The position numbers and the translations under genes were made by a program. A DNA stretch of 64,000 bases from Zygaena filipendulae (Eukaryota; Arthropoda; Insecta; Lepidoptera; Zygaenidae). The stretch is taken from assembly GCA_907165275.2 (NCBI GenBank), contig OU015672.1, positions 3,268,501-3,332,500 on the forward strand. The letters run 5' to 3'. The notes below the pieces were generated by a model that was not told the DNA's origin, did not search any database, and worked only from the letters and a program-made list of their open reading frames with translations. Positions 33,539-44,800 of the stretch are shown in pieces (within the stretch, counting starts at the first letter, position 1; the number at the start of each line of letters is the position of its first letter).

Positions 33539-33637
33539 AAAAAAAAAAAAAAAAAAATGAAAAAGCGTTTATTAGACACAAACAATGCTATACAATAATA
33601 AGGGAGCACTAGTCCCTAAACTAGGATTCCCTGTGTT
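33539..33637 (-). mobile_element. LINE 3' tail inserted in the transposase C-terminus
   Basis: About 100 bp present in this copy and absent from the sister copy at 39650. On minus it reads gggactagtgctcccttatt, then gtgtctaataaacgctttttc and a T-rich run. Such tails with aataaa and a simple repeat are typical of RTE-like LINE ends in Lepidoptera (general knowledge). It replaces the last transposase residues (SYFNRIG in the sister copy) with a stop. Confidence 0.5.
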
Positions 33638-34409
33638 ATGAAGTAAATTCTTCCCTGACTTCTCTGGCGTTCACCGGAGATCTTCGTGGTATTTGTAATA
33701 AATTTTGCAATACATTATATTCGTCGTTATCTCTACGCCATGAACCAGGAGTAACCATATTTCCACTACTGTCATATACGTCAAACGAACTCTGAGGAGT
33801 ATATCGATTTGAAGAACTTTTACTTGTTCTCAAAAAGTTATGTAGTAATACACAAGTCATCGTAAATTCCGTTACAGTTTGTGGTTCTAAATTGATAGGG
33901 CGTCTGAATATTCTGAAAACTGAGGTTAAAATTCCAAACGTATTTTCAACTACAACTCGGGATCTAGATAAATTTTAGTTAAATAACCTTTTTGGTGAGC
34001 CTACTTCATGGTTTCCAGGGTAGGGTTTCATTACGTGTTGACTCAATGCAAAAGCACCGTCAGCTAAAAGCACGTATGGAATATTAATATTCGATCCTGG
34101 AAGTGGACATGGTGGTGGAAAATCTATCTCGTTTTTAATTATTCTTTTCCATAGTAAACAATTATTAAAGACGCCGCCGTCACTTATTCTTCCTTGACTC
34201 CCGATGTCTGCGAATACAAATTTGTATTTGCTATCCACTAAAGCCAAAAGGACAATGCTAAAAGTTTTCTTATAATTGAAATACTCTGTTCCACTATGCG
34301 TTGGGCTTTCAATGACTACATGCTTGCCATCCAATGCACCTATGCAATGTGGAAATTTAGTCCTGAATCCTTCTTCTATATTAAGCCATCCTTCTGCTGT
34401 GGTGGGCAT
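33636..34409 (-). pseudogene. Harbinger transposase exon 3, left copy
   Basis: After a tttttacag acceptor at 34410 the exon begins MPTTAEGWLNIEEGF. It carries the three catalytic blocks: FPHCIGALDGKHVVI (Asp), VLLADGAFALSQHVM (Asp) and SRSRVVVENTFGIL (Glu). A TAA at about 33976-33978 (RLFN*NLSRSR, expected Tyr) interrupts it just before the Glu block. The end is changed by the LINE tail. The whole exon lies in MADF intron 2 on the other strand. Confidence 0.8.
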
Positions 34410-34951
34410 CTGTAAAAAGAAAGTAAATGAAGTGTAAGTTTAAGTATATTATTTTTTTGCAGCAATCACAACAAATAGAAGAAGATACAGATCAGACAGA
34501 AGATGACCCTCTGATAAGAGACCGAACAAGTACGGTTACCACACCATCCACACCACCATTTAGATCACCATCCAGACTACCATCCATACAAGCTGTTACT
34601 AATAAACGTCGTCGCCCTGCTTCTGAAACGGCTGAAAAGCAAATGGCCGTGGCTTTTGGACAATTAACAAATGTTTTGGGTCAAAGGCAGAATGAAAATA
34701 TACCTGCTCACAAAGACGATGATTGCGATCTATACGCAAAATTATTGGCTATAAAGCTACGTGAACTGTCAACTGATGAACGAAAAATTATGATGTACCA
34801 AATAGATGGGTTGTTTATAAACAGAATCAGTCAAAAATCAAATGAGCGTCATACACCATACCCTCAATATTATTGTCGACCGTCGTCAATGGCTGGTGCA
34901 TATTCAACACCATCTCCTCAAGTCATTCCGAGTCGGCCAACATCAGTTAAC

Positions 34952-35778
34952 TCTTGAATGTCTTGAGCAGTAGTGCCTAGGAATTTTGTAGCTCAAACGT
35001 CCTGGGCACTACAGTAGTGCCTAGGAATTTTGGCGGTATTATTTAATTTTTCTACGTCGAACTATATAGGTTGGCAGTACTGTTGAAGTTTTATTGGCTG
35101 GAGACACTAATAGACTACACAGCTATATTTTTTTAACCAATCAGAAATTCGTATTTCAAACGTATGAGGCAAAAATATTCGTGCCGGCATCACTCAGCCC
35201 GCCATTTTTTTCTGTCATTAGAAAACTGTCATTGAGCGCGGCGCACGTCTCAACCAAATATGTCGAAATCGTTCAAACGGTAAGTGTTTATATCATGTAT
35301 TATATATCAAATTAATGGTATTAAAATAGGGATTGTGTTTTAAATGTTTGTTTTGGCCCCACGACACAATTTCCCAGTGAAAAAAGTCTGAAAGTTTTGG
35401 ATGACGCAATAAATGACACAGCAATTTTCAATGGCGGCTGCCGTATTTCATTTGTTTTCATACATTTAGTTATTCAAAACTTTACGAAGAATCAATTGTT
35501 TTATAGTAAATTTACTCAGTATTTCATTTCAATTATTATATTGGTGTTACATCTTGTGAATTTTGATAGTTGTGATTTTATTCAACCGAATCGTAATTTC
35601 TAGATAAAATGGCGTCGAAGTACATACAAGTACACTTGAGCGCGAAAAAATTCTTGTGATTGCTGAATAATTTTATTACTTTGATTTATATTTCGTTATC
35701 TTCTATATAATAAAAATGCCCAGGACGTTTTAGCTACAAAATTCCTAGACACTACTGTAGTGCCTAGGACATTCAAGA
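34952..35778. mobile_element. Non-autonomous TIR element, about 827 bp
   Basis: The left end tcttgaatgtcttgagcagtagtgcctaggaattttgtagct is mirrored at the right by the reverse of tgtagtgcctaggacattcaaga, with imperfect arms of about 65 bp. It cuts into the MADF exon right after TTAA at 34947-34950, but no TTAA follows the right end. Inside, a tiny exon-like start ATGTCGAAATCG with a GTAAGT donor lies at 35260-35285. No transposase; superfamily unknown. Confidence 0.6.
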
Positions 35779-35789
35779 TATATTCTAGA

Positions 35790-36360
35790 TCTATTTTTGC
35801 ATAAATTTTTATTATTCCGTATTTCATTTTATTATTATTGTATTAGTATTGTAAATATGAAGTTTTGTTACTTTTTTTTTGGTGGGTACCCACTCGGTTG
35901 CGTAGTTCTGTTCGTTCGTTGATTCTTTAGTTTCATAGTGATACGCATACTAACTAAACTAAACTAATATGGGGTATTCATTTCGTTATTTTTGCATTAA
36001 TTTTTATTATTCCCTATTTCATTGTATTGGTACCTAGACCTACTCGGTTCCGTAGTTTTGTTCGTTCGTTCGTTCGTTCTTCCTTTAGTTTCATAATGAT
36101 ATGCACACTAATCAAACTAATATGGGGCCATTCATTTATTACGTAAGACGATTAGGGGGGCCCCGACCATGACTTATTTTCTTACAAGGGGGTGGGAGCC
36201 AGTCTCGATAGTTCTTTTTATACATTTCCTTTACAAGGGGACAAGTCGGTTTAAATATTTCAAGGGGCCAAGTCGGTCTAAATATTTCAGGGGGAGGCAA
36301 GTCGGCCTGAATATTTCAAGGGGGGGCAAGTCGGTCTAACTATTACAAGATTTTAATTAG
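35790..36360 (+). repeat. Tandem-repeat DNA
   Basis: Two diverged copies of a unit of about 190 bp start tttttgcat(a)aatttttattattcc (35798 and 35991) and contain ggtacc(t), cactcggttgcgtagtt and gttcgttcgtt. At 36230-36345 a separate unit of about 30 bp, caaggggacaagtcggtttaaatattt, is repeated four times with changes. No gene. Confidence 0.65.
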
Positions 36361-36370
36361 TAAATATTAT

Positions 36371-37522
36371 TTATAGTATCTCAAGAGCGCAAAATGCATT
36401 GGCGAGGTCGCGGTCGCGATCGCGTACTAGATCGCGATCGCGGTCCGCCACCCCAACGCTGCAAAACAGCCGGGCACGGCGCTGCCTGGAGAGGGCCAAG
36501 GAAGGCCCGTTCAGGCAGCCCGTGCTCGAGGAAACTCCTCGGGTCTGGAGGCCGCGGTTGTAAGTATTCAAGTGTATTTCTGCCCCCATGTATTGGAATA
36601 TTTGCATGCCTACCCCGCAAGGGAAAATAGCCGTGACGACATGTATATATGTATTATATTTTTTTAGATAGGTGCTGAAGGTGAACCGCACCCCAGAGGG
36701 GTCACTTTGCGTCGACGAGGCGGCGCAAGTGACACTGACCCCTGGGGGACAACTGCCGGCCTCCAGGCGCTTGGAGCAATCGCCGATGCAGTAAGTGCAA
36801 TATTTTGTTTACGCCTTCAGAATTACACCCTGCACTTTAGGTGCTGGTGCAGTTAGGAGTTCCTTGCAGGCCAGGGCATGGATATTTATAAACTTTTTCA
36901 GGGGAAATAGGCGTGATGTACATATATATGCATTATCTTTTTTCTAGATTGGAGGATCCCACCACAGGGGGGTTACTTCCAGTGGGTGAAGCACTGGAAG
37001 CGACCCCCCACTTGGGTGCACCGCCGCTCCCTGCCTCCATGCTGGAGTCAATGCCGTTAGTGCAATATTTTGTTTACGCCTTCAGAATTACACTCTGCAC
37101 TTTAGGTGCTGGTGCAGTTAGGAGTTCCTTGCAGGCCAGGGCATGGATATTTATAAACTTTTTCAGGGGAAATAGGCGTGATGTATATATGCATTATCTT
37201 TTTTTTAGATTAGAGTTCGAGGTGGATCCCACCGCAGGGGGGTTACTTCCAGTGGGTGAAGCACTGGAAGTGACCCCCCACTTGGGTGCACCGCCGCTCC
37301 CTGCTTCCATGCTGGAGTCAATGCCGTAAGTGCAATATTTTGTTTACGCCTTCAGAATTACACTCCGTTTCAGGGAAAATAGGCGTGATGTGTATATGTA
37401 TTATCTTTTTTTAGAGCGGCGTTTGAAGTAAACATCACCCCAGGGGGTTCGCTTCGCGTCGGCGAGGCCAAGGAAGTGACGCGGACCCCTGGGGGTTCCG
37501 TGCGAGCGAAGAAGAAAAACTA
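36371..37522 (+). CDS. Candidate gene with RS-rich exon and iterated TPGG exons
   Basis: One exon at about 36388-36560 reads LARSRSRSRTRSRSRSATPT, then CLERAKEGPFRQPVLEETPR. Later exons have TAG acceptors and GTAAGT-like donors: 36668-36790 (VNRTPEGSLCVDEAAQVTLT), 36950-37055, 37210-37325 (FEVDPTAGGLLPVGEALEVT) and a last one from 37416 ending at 37522 (FEVNITPGGSLRVGEAKEVT, then SVRAKKKN and stop). The repeated core is roughly FEVxxTPGGSLxVGEAxEVT. Serine/arginine and TP repeats recall borealin-like mitotic proteins, but I cannot confirm this. It may be a host gene fragment carried between the Harbinger copies. Exact splice sites are inferred. Confidence 0.4.
36791..37410 (+). repeat. Tandem duplication of an exon-intron unit, about 267 bp
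   Basis: The phrase gtaagtgcaatattttgtttacgccttcag starts at 36791, 37056 (gttagtg) and 37326. Each unit has an intron with gcactttaggtgctggtgcagttagg and an exon of about 105-115 bp. The third unit is shortened inside the intron. Exon copies differ at only a few positions, so the duplication is recent. Confidence 0.85.
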
Positions 37523-37555
37523 GATGCTATTATATTGGTATTCTTAACGTTTTCA

Positions 37556-37816
37556 AACAAATAAAACAAGCCAGGTGTTTTCATACAACTCCTCAATCAA
37601 CAAATAGCTACATGTTGCAGCAACCCCTATCCGGTTTTCCAGTATATCATCGAGGGGCTCATGTATTGCAGCAACCTCGCCCATCATACCAGACATCCAG
37701 TTCTACTCCATCCCCTAATTTGCCTACGGTTCAGAATATTCCATCCCCAGGGCTTTCCAATGATACAGTTCAGTCATATTAATTTTTCTGCAGATTCAGA
37801 AGTGTTTGACTTGTAA
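37556..37816 (+). pseudogene. Harbinger accessory protein C-terminus
   Basis: A Ser/Pro/Gln-rich tail (HVLQQPRPSYQTSSSTPSPN, LPTVQNIPSPGLSNDTVQSY) then, after a shift, NFSADSEVFDL and stop at about 37814. The ending resembles that of the relic at 29748 (ESELIDL). It lies convergent to the transposase exon at 37893-38185. N-terminal exons are lost. Confidence 0.5.
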
Positions 37817-37892
37817 ACTATTTAATGTAAGACCTAACTTTGTGATTTGAATTGGTAATCAAATAAAAGATATAAATATTGGTATATCTTAC

Positions 37893-38185
37893 CTTATTGT
37901 AACACTCAATCTCTCCTCCACAGGTATAGAAAGTCTTAAATTTGTATCCATCTTTGCTATTGCTGGTCCAACCATTTGCACAAGTTCAATAAAACTGGAT
38001 ATGCTCATTCGATAAAAGGCGAAAAACTTTTTCGGGTAATCTAGTAGTTTTGAATGCAGCGTGTAATACTTTTCTTTTAATAATCTCTCACTGTGAATGG
38101 GGTGCACCCAATACTCTCGGTTTCTTTTTTTAATTCTTCTCCTCCGTTGTAAAAAAACAATAATAATACTTCTCGAAACTTTCAT
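37893..38185 (-). pseudogene. Harbinger transposase first exon
   Basis: ATG at 38185 starts MKVSRSIIIVFLQRRRRIKK, followed by YWVHPIHSERLL, PKKFFAFYRMSISSF and EERLSVTIR and a GTAAGA donor at 37892. Closest in this window to the exon at 29926-30235 (shared RMSISSF and VEER). The rest of the gene is missing. The region 38200-38380 holds a degraded terminal repeat with ccaactatttagttggtgcag and atcggccaact. Confidence 0.7.
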
Positions 38186-38539
38186 GGTGTGACCGCTCTC
38201 TACAAAATCTGTTTACCAAATGAGAGATTCGGAGCAATCGGCCGACTGTTGTGATGGCTAGTCTGCACACTCACTACCAACCCAACTATTTAGTTGGTGC
38301 AGTGTGCGCGCTAGCAACCCAACCCGATCAAACTATCGGCCAACTAAAAGTCTGCAGTCTGCGGTCTCTCTTAGAGTAAATGTTAGTTATAAGCAAAATT
38401 TAAAGAAACAATAAAAACTTTTTAGTTTGTGATTTAGAAGTGAAATCCGTTGTTTTTAGTTCACTTAAAATAGTGTTATAAGTGTAAAAATTTAAAAACC
38501 GTTATAAATTTCAAACTTTGACAAGAATTAAGACAATCC

Positions 38540-39598
38540 AAAGAAAACGGGGAAGAACTCCAGGAAAATTCATTAGAAAGTACTGAACCCGAAGTTCAAG
38601 AGAAAATCGTTTACGTTAGTGATATATAACTAATTTACAACAGGATAAACCGAAATTTAGTACACCAGAGAAAACACATCCGGTTACGTACATAGACAAT
38701 AGTATTTCGACAAACGCCGCGACACTAAGGGACGCGAAGTACAAATAGCGATCGATTGTCTTAGATCAGAAGCGAAAGTTTGGGCTAGGATATACAAAGA
38801 TGCTTGGTTCAATTTCGCGGATTTTAAACGAGAATTCTTAGAGACGTATTGAGGAAAGCTGGAATAGGATAAAATTCGTAGAGAAATCGCGTACTTATAA
38901 TAAAATGAGACAAAGAAAAATGTCCAAAAATGACGGATCATTAATCAAGTCGGACAGGCAAAAATGTTGACTAAACAAATACCCGAAGAAGATTTAGTAT
39001 CGGACATCATAAAACATTTTTCTACGAACGTACAAGATCTATGGTTTTGGTATAAAAATCAAACTATTGCGAAAGTAACAAAATTCTTAAGAACTATGGA
39101 CGACAATAGAATCGAAGAAAAACGGACTCCAAGATACCAAAATTATAAAACAAATACGAACGATAATTGGAAGAGAGATGCACAACATAAATTTAGGAAA
39201 GATTGGAAAAAGCCTAGCGAGGTAAAAACAAATAAACCTACGTCAACTATGACTTCGGCTAATGTAGAGGAAGTACGGGAATTAGAAGACAACACAAATT
39301 TAAACAATTAATGGCTGCGAAAAAGATTCCGGTCGTAGTCATCGGTATAAGGAATCGAGGTTACGAAACAATGCGCAAGATGGGATGGCGTCCAGGAGAA
39401 AAGTTAGGGAAAAATTTAAACGGACTTTATAAACCAATAGAATTAAAAGGACAAACCCATAAGGAAGGTTTAGGATACGAATTTAGCGATATGAAACATA
39501 GTTTCGTGAAACATTTACAAAATAGACCAAACAAATTAGATCAAGGTGTCGTTATCACGGAAGTAGGTAGATGTTAAAACTGTTTTAAACGAAACCCT
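38540..39598 (+). pseudogene. gypsy gag end and G-patch, second copy
   Basis: Homologous to 20119-21190. Decayed gag gives TEPEVQEKIVYVSDI, then MLTKQIPEEDLVSDIIKHFS and the basic tail ending NTNLNN at 39308. The next frame opens at ATG 39311 in a TAATG overlap: MAAKKIPVVVIGIRNRGYET, MRKMGWRPGEKLGKN, GLYKPIELK, KEGLGYEF. So the pol frame of this family starts with the G-patch. The copy is cut at about 39598 by the Harbinger segment, before the protease. Confidence 0.75.
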
Positions 39599-39638
39599 AC
39601 ATTTTTTTACCTACATTTATTTATACATTTTTATCAAC

Positions 39639-40070
39639 TTATCCAATCCTATTAAAATATGAAGTAAATTCTTCCCTGACTTCTCTGGCGTTCACCGGAG
39701 ATCTTCGTGGTATTTGTAATAAATTTTGCAATACATTATATTCGTCGTTATCTCTACGCCATGAACCAGGGGTAACCATATTTCCACTACTGTCATATAC
39801 GTCAAACGAACTCTGAGGAGTATATCGATTTGAAGAACTTTTACTTGTTCTCAAAAAGTTATGTAGTAATACACAAGTCATCGTAAATTCCGTTACAGTT
39901 TGTGGTTCTAAATTGATAGGGCGTCTGAATATTCTGAAAACTGAGGTTAAAATTCCAAACGTATTTTCAACTACAACTCGGGATCTAGATAAATTTACAA
40001 TTTTAAACCTATGCAATGTGGAAATTTAGTCCTGAATCCTTCTTCTATATTAAGCCATCCTTCTGCTGTG
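39639..40070 (-). pseudogene. Harbinger transposase exon 3, right copy, deleted
   Basis: Nearly identical to the left copy at 33636-34409 but missing about 370 bp (both Asp blocks), from within the LSRSR region to PHCIG. The Glu block VVVENTFGIL and the C-terminus are kept, with the likely original ending FTSYFNRIG at 39639. Confidence 0.8.
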
Positions 40071-40131
40071 GTGGGCATCTGTAAAAAGAAAGTAAATGAA
40101 GTGTAAGTTTAAGTATATTATTTTTTTGCAG

Positions 40132-40872
40132 CAATCACAACAAATAGAAGAAGATACAGATCAGACAGAGGATGACCCTCTGATAAGAGACCGAACAAGT
40201 ACGGTTACCACACCATCCACACCACCATTTAGATCACCATCCAGACTACCATCCATACAAGCTGTTACTAATAAACGTCGTCGCCCTGCTTCTGAAACGG
40301 CTGAAAAGCAAATGGCCGTGGCTTTTGGACAATTAACAAATGTTTTGGGTCAAAGGCAGAATGAAAATATACCTGCTCACAAAGACGATGATTGCGATCT
40401 ATACGCAAAATTATTAGCTATAAAGCTACGTGAACTGTCAACTGATGAACGAAAAATTATGATGTACCAAATAGATGGGTTGTTTATAAACAGAATCAGT
40501 CAAAAATCAAATGAGCGTCATACACCATACCCTCAATATTATTGTCGACCGTCGTCAATGGCTGGTGCATATTCAACACCATCTCCTCAAGTCATTCCGA
40601 GTCGGCCAACATCAGTTAATAGTGTTTATTCTGAACCTATTCATAACAACCAAAGTTTTTTTCCCTCTCCAAACACACAAACTTCTTATTCAGCGCCAGA
40701 CATGGCAACACATATACCAACTGCAATAGTTACAGCTCCGTCTACATCAACAGCACCCTCGTCATCTATTCGTATCATATCGGACCAAATCATCAACCCA
40801 GCCCCACGTGAAACCAACATTATAAACATGGCTATGTTGAATGCTTTCGAAGATTTTGATTCGTCGACATAA
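40132..40872 (+). CDS. MADF/BESS protein last exon, right copy, full length
   Basis: Starts after a tttttttgcag acceptor and stays open 247 codons to TAA at 40870. It matches the left copy to 40619 and then continues where that copy is cut, with a Ser/Thr/Pro-rich tail and MAMLNAFEDFDSST at the end. The BESS-like helix DLYAKLLAIKLRELSTDERK is probably for protein-protein contact. It sits in the intron between transposase exons 3 and 2 on the other strand. Exons 1-2 lie 7 kb upstream in the left copy. Confidence 0.7.
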   Translation, partial: QSQQIEEDTDQTEDDPLIRDRTSTVTTPSTPPFRSPSRLPSIQAVTNKRRRPASETAEKQMAVAFGQLTNVLGQRQNENIPAHKDDDCDLYAKLLAIKLRELSTDERKIMMYQIDGLFINRISQKSNERHTPYPQYYCRPSSMAGAYSTPSPQVIPSRPTSVNSVYSEPIHNNQSFFPSPNTQTSYSAPDMATHIPTAIVTAPSTSTAPSSSIRIISDQIINPAPRETNIINMAMLNAFEDFDSST

Positions 40873-41000
40873 TTCTTATTTAAATTAATAAATAATTAAA
40901 CAATAAAGCAGTTGGCTAACATACATTCATAGAACAGATTTCCTATGATTCTATTAAAATCTAAATAAATGTATAACATAATGTTTTGTTTTATTCCTAC

Positions 41001-41537
41001 CTTAACTGGATCCTTTAGAATTTCATTAAGAGCTCGGCAAACTTCACGAATGATTATTGATATCATAGAGACAGGTACTTTAAACAAGTAGTGAAGGTTT
41101 TTGTAAGAATCACCAGATGCCAAAAATCGTAACGTAATGGCAAGACGAAATTTGGCTGGTATAGCTTCTCTGAAGTCTGTATCATGCTTGGATATCATTG
41201 GTGAAATTTTTTGCAGTAAAAACTCGAAATCAGAATAGCTCATTCGGCAGAAGTTATCAAACTCTCCAGATGGTTCATATAAAAGTTCATTAAATTTCTC
41301 TTCTATAAACTGTCTGTAAGAAATAAAATATATCGTAAGTATTGTGGCATAACTCAACTGCAACAGATAATGGTTAAATCAAAATAGTAGTTACCTGGTA
41401 CGATTATGATGAATCTTTTTCATCCACCATCTTCGCTGTCGTCGAGCTCTCCTTTTTTTTATTTCACTTTGCTTACATTTCAAATAAAAGTACGATAAAC
41501 CAAATGCAATAGCCGTCACAAGTTCGGTGTCCGCCAT
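41001..41537 (-). CDS. Harbinger transposase exons 1 and 2
   Basis: Exon 1 (41537-41395) begins MADTELVTAIAFGLSY and ends in a basic stretch KKIHHNRTR at a GTAACT donor. Exon 2 (41313-41001) starts after ttcttacag with QFIEEKFNELLYE and carries FCRMSYSDFEFLLQ, AIPAKFRLAITLRFLASGDS and a GTAGGA donor. The two sum to 456 nt, so exon 3 begins in phase 0, as 34409 does. Together with the left-copy exon 3 they would give a usual-length transposase, but the exon 3 copies are broken. Confidence 0.75.
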
Positions 41538-41867
41538 GCTTGGATGTATATTGCAGACTGACGCATTCACAAGCGTATAAACGCCTTTCAAACGCCAAAC
41601 GAGATTTGTGGAGGCTTGGGACTGTTTTCAGTTTGCCAAGGCTTGGCAAGCGTGTATGTAAAACTGGCTTTACGGTTCACGCTAGATACACGATAGTGTC
41701 CGAATATCCTCAGCCTTTTTCATGTGGAGATAGAGTAGAAGGGCTAGAGTGATATAGGCTGTAATTTAATATTTCTGTTCTGACTACATAGCTAATGCCT
41801 GCGACGTAGTCTGCGTATAGCTTAGTCTTAGTTCCAGAAAAAAAAATGGTTTTTTTTTTTGTTTCAG

Positions 41868-44800
41868 ACGACCTTCTTAAAGCAAGAGCTAAGGCTAAAA
41901 AGGCTGAATTTGAATCGGAATTCGGTACAGATTCAAATGAGAGTGTCTACCATATTCATAGACGAAAACGCGCTCATAAATTGCATAACAGTGATACAGA
42001 CGATCCAGAGCAGACGGAATCAAACTTATCCTATGCCCCCAACAACTTACGATCTTACTCGAAAGTGCTAGTCCCTACTTATTCTACCATTCATAATAAT
42101 AGGTATAGTTTAATTTTGCTACAACTAAGTATTTGTTCAGATAAATAATAGATTGTTATTCTTACAGTGCCCACTCCATCTCCACTGAGCTCAAAAAGTA
42201 GATCAGCAAGCTCCAAATCAGAAACTGATATTGGTAAGTTACAACTGTTTTTTGACAAGGTACCTACCTATTCTATATTTTCAGCTCTGGAAAAACAAAG
42301 ACTACCTACTGTGTACTGCCTTATGTATTCTTTTAGTACAATAGGTATAGAAACATGTTTTAAAATATATCTAGCTGTTCCCCACGGTTTCACCCATGTT
42401 AATTTCGGGAGTTCCTGCAGGAATTTTGGGGCAAAAAGTTCCCTATGCCCTGTGTACCCCTGACCGACATGGGCAACATGTAGTAGGTATGCAAAATTTA
42501 ATGCTCTTTTTTCGCCATTTCCAACAATTTTATGCTTAACAAATTACCTATGTGTCACTTAAACCTTCCTCATGAATCACTCTATTCCTATTGGTGAAAA
42601 TCGAATGAATATCCATTCAGTATTTCAGATTTCTAGACATGAAAAACAGGGTTGAGTCTCAACATCTGACCAAACTACTATTTTTTTATTTTACTTTATT
42701 TTACTATTAGAAACTGTAAAGGTCACCTACTTACTGCACCTATTGTACTGAATTTTAGCTGGATCAGAAGTAATAACAGAAAAATTGGCGACAACTACTT
42801 GTGGTAAGTGAATACAATGTTTTATTATATCAAATACTAACAGTTAATAAAACACATGATTTAGAAGATAGTGGAAAATATTAAATTTCTTTCAAAATAG
42901 ATTTTTGAAATTGTACTTATCGAGGAGTCATCAGTAAATTTTATTTAAAAAAATACCTGTATTATTGTGCCATTCCATACATGAGAAGGAAAGGTCTTAT
43001 TAGAAACATGAAATACCTAGTATGTGCCTACCTAATAGCTAAGCGACATTGAGAACAATAATATTTAAAAACTTTTTTTTTTAATTTACCAGGATGTATA
43101 CATAAATGTACCTAGTGAATATTCGCAGCTAATTGTGCCATATTTTCCTTTAGAAGTTTAGTCATGCTCAATTTCAGGTTCATTGGATTTTACATTGACA
43201 CCGTATTTGAACAACACGATTCCACCTGAATCTTTAGGTAAAGTTTATTAAATTTTAACTATGTTGTGGTACACATTTTATATTTCACTGTGTAAATTAT
43301 TCTTATTTCCGTTGATTTCAGATGTGCTTTTTCACCTTCTTCTCACCTTGCAAAAATTGAGGATGGAATTAAAGAACTGCAGCTTACGCAGAATGAAATT
43401 CTAGCAAGACTGCAGTCTACCACAACATTTACACCAGTTTCTTCGCTGGCAGATTCTATTAAAATTCCCTGCAAAGACTTGCAGTCACTGCAGGAATTAG
43501 AGAGCGCACTTCTTGTTGAAGGAAATGAAAAAATTTTGGTAAGTAAGCTATTGAATAGTTTTTCAATTGCTTTTAGATTGAATTAAAATGAATCGTCACA
43601 AAATAATCCCTACCGCAATTAAAAAACATGGGACACTAGCTATATATATATTGTGTTATATAAGTTCTGTGCCTTCAACCTAAAATCATACCAGTCCCCA
43701 ACTACGTTACTAAGTGCCCCCGCGCATTAGGCGGCCAGGTCGCGCGGCCAGGTCGCTGCGGCCAACTATTTCTTCGGTGACATATGCAAGTGCGCGCACT
43801 AGGCGACCAGCGGCCAGCGACCACGTACTGGCCGCGCGGCCAGCAGAAACATCGCGACTCAACACGCGGCCAGTTAGCCGCCGCGACCAACGAGATTCAC
43901 CATTTTTCACCATTTGAGATCAGTGTGCGCGCACTGGTCGCAGCGGCCACACGTGTTTTGTGAATACAGGATGTTCGATACAATTTTTCTTCAGCAGAGA
44001 TGCACTCCCGAAATAGGCTGAATCCAGTAATATGTGGTTTTAGAACATTCAAGATCTCGTAAAAAGTTTTTTTAGACATTCTCATATAGTTAAAAAATTT
44101 ATCTTCATATTGCAATACGTCTGGAAAGTATGTATGATATATTCCTTTTGTAAGCCTATTCCGTAACGATGGGTGAATCCAAAATTTGTTTTTTGTTCTT
44201 TTTTTCTTTCGCTTTTGTAATAATAAAATCAGTGCAACAATAATTCCTTCTTCGACGTCCATTTCTGAGCACGATGTGAACTCAACTGACAAAATGTGGT
44301 CGCTACGTGGTCGCAGATGAATCGCAGCTACGGCGGCCAGGTCATGCGGTTTGGTCGCGCGACCTGGCCGCCTAATGCGCGGGGACTCTTAGAGCAATAG
44401 CGCACTAGCGGCTAGGCCGCAGCGGCCAGGTCGCGGCGGCCATCGAGATAGGTACATTAGTATGAAATCGCCATAGAGCACGCGCACCTGGCCGCACGCG
44501 GCCAGCGGCCACACCAAGCCGCAGCGGCCAGCGAGATCGAAGCGACGCATTAGCGACCCGTGTTCAGTCGCTGGCCGCTGCGGCCACCAAGATCAAATGC
44601 ATTGTAGTTAAATCAGCAGTGTGCGCGCACTAGCCGTGGCGGCCGCACGTTACAGCGTGATTTGTTATCATCGCGATGTCTTTCGACACGGAAAGATTTA
44701 TAACCGAAATTGAGACAAGGAGGGCGTTGTGGGACATGTCCTGTGAAGACTACGCCAACCGTGATTTAAAAAGGATGATGTGGGAAGAGATTATAGAAAT

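Larger units (their letters stand above)
32953..34950 (+). pseudogene. MADF-domain protein, left copy (exons 1-3)
   Basis: Exon 1 (about 32953-33191) gives a MADF domain in two frames: MSFWSNEESF, then KKKQADAWIRLAELTG and TTFRKHLKKKRESMHSGAG. Exon 2 (33331-33430) reads EEIYNPTWYAYETMESFLLP. Exon 3 begins after tttttttgcag at 34463 and encodes Ser/Thr/Pro-rich text, KRRRPASETAEKQMAVAFGQ and a BESS-like helix (DLYAKLLAIKLRELSTDERK). It is cut at 34950 by a TIR element; the full end is in the copy at 40132-40872. MADF proteins are the known second ORF of insect PIF elements. A frameshift near 33035 breaks exon 1. Confidence 0.75.
32699..41669. mobile_element. PIF/Harbinger element with duplicated, interrupted centre
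   Basis: The left end reads gccgggtttacacgcttgccaagccttggcaa; the right end, reversed, reads gccagttttacatacacgcttgccaagccttggcaa. TTA lies outside the right end and TGA outside the left (a degraded TWA). Inside are a MADF/BESS gene on plus and a transposase on minus with interlocked exons. Segment 33485-34950 is repeated at 39607-40619, and 4.6 kb of unrelated DNA lies between the copies. The left part holds MADF exons 1-3 and transposase exon 3; the right part holds transposase exons 3 (damaged), 2, 1 and the complete last MADF exon. Confidence 0.7.

Noticed and set aside
36371..36691. Minus-strand frame with DRDRDLVRDRDRD-type repeats
   Set aside because: Antisense of the RS-rich exon; gcgatcgcg repeats give such text in any frame.
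43702..43917. Arg/Pro/Ala-rich frames on both strands (also at 50319-50736)
   Set aside because: They are translations of GC-rich Harbinger ends and occur in all frames.
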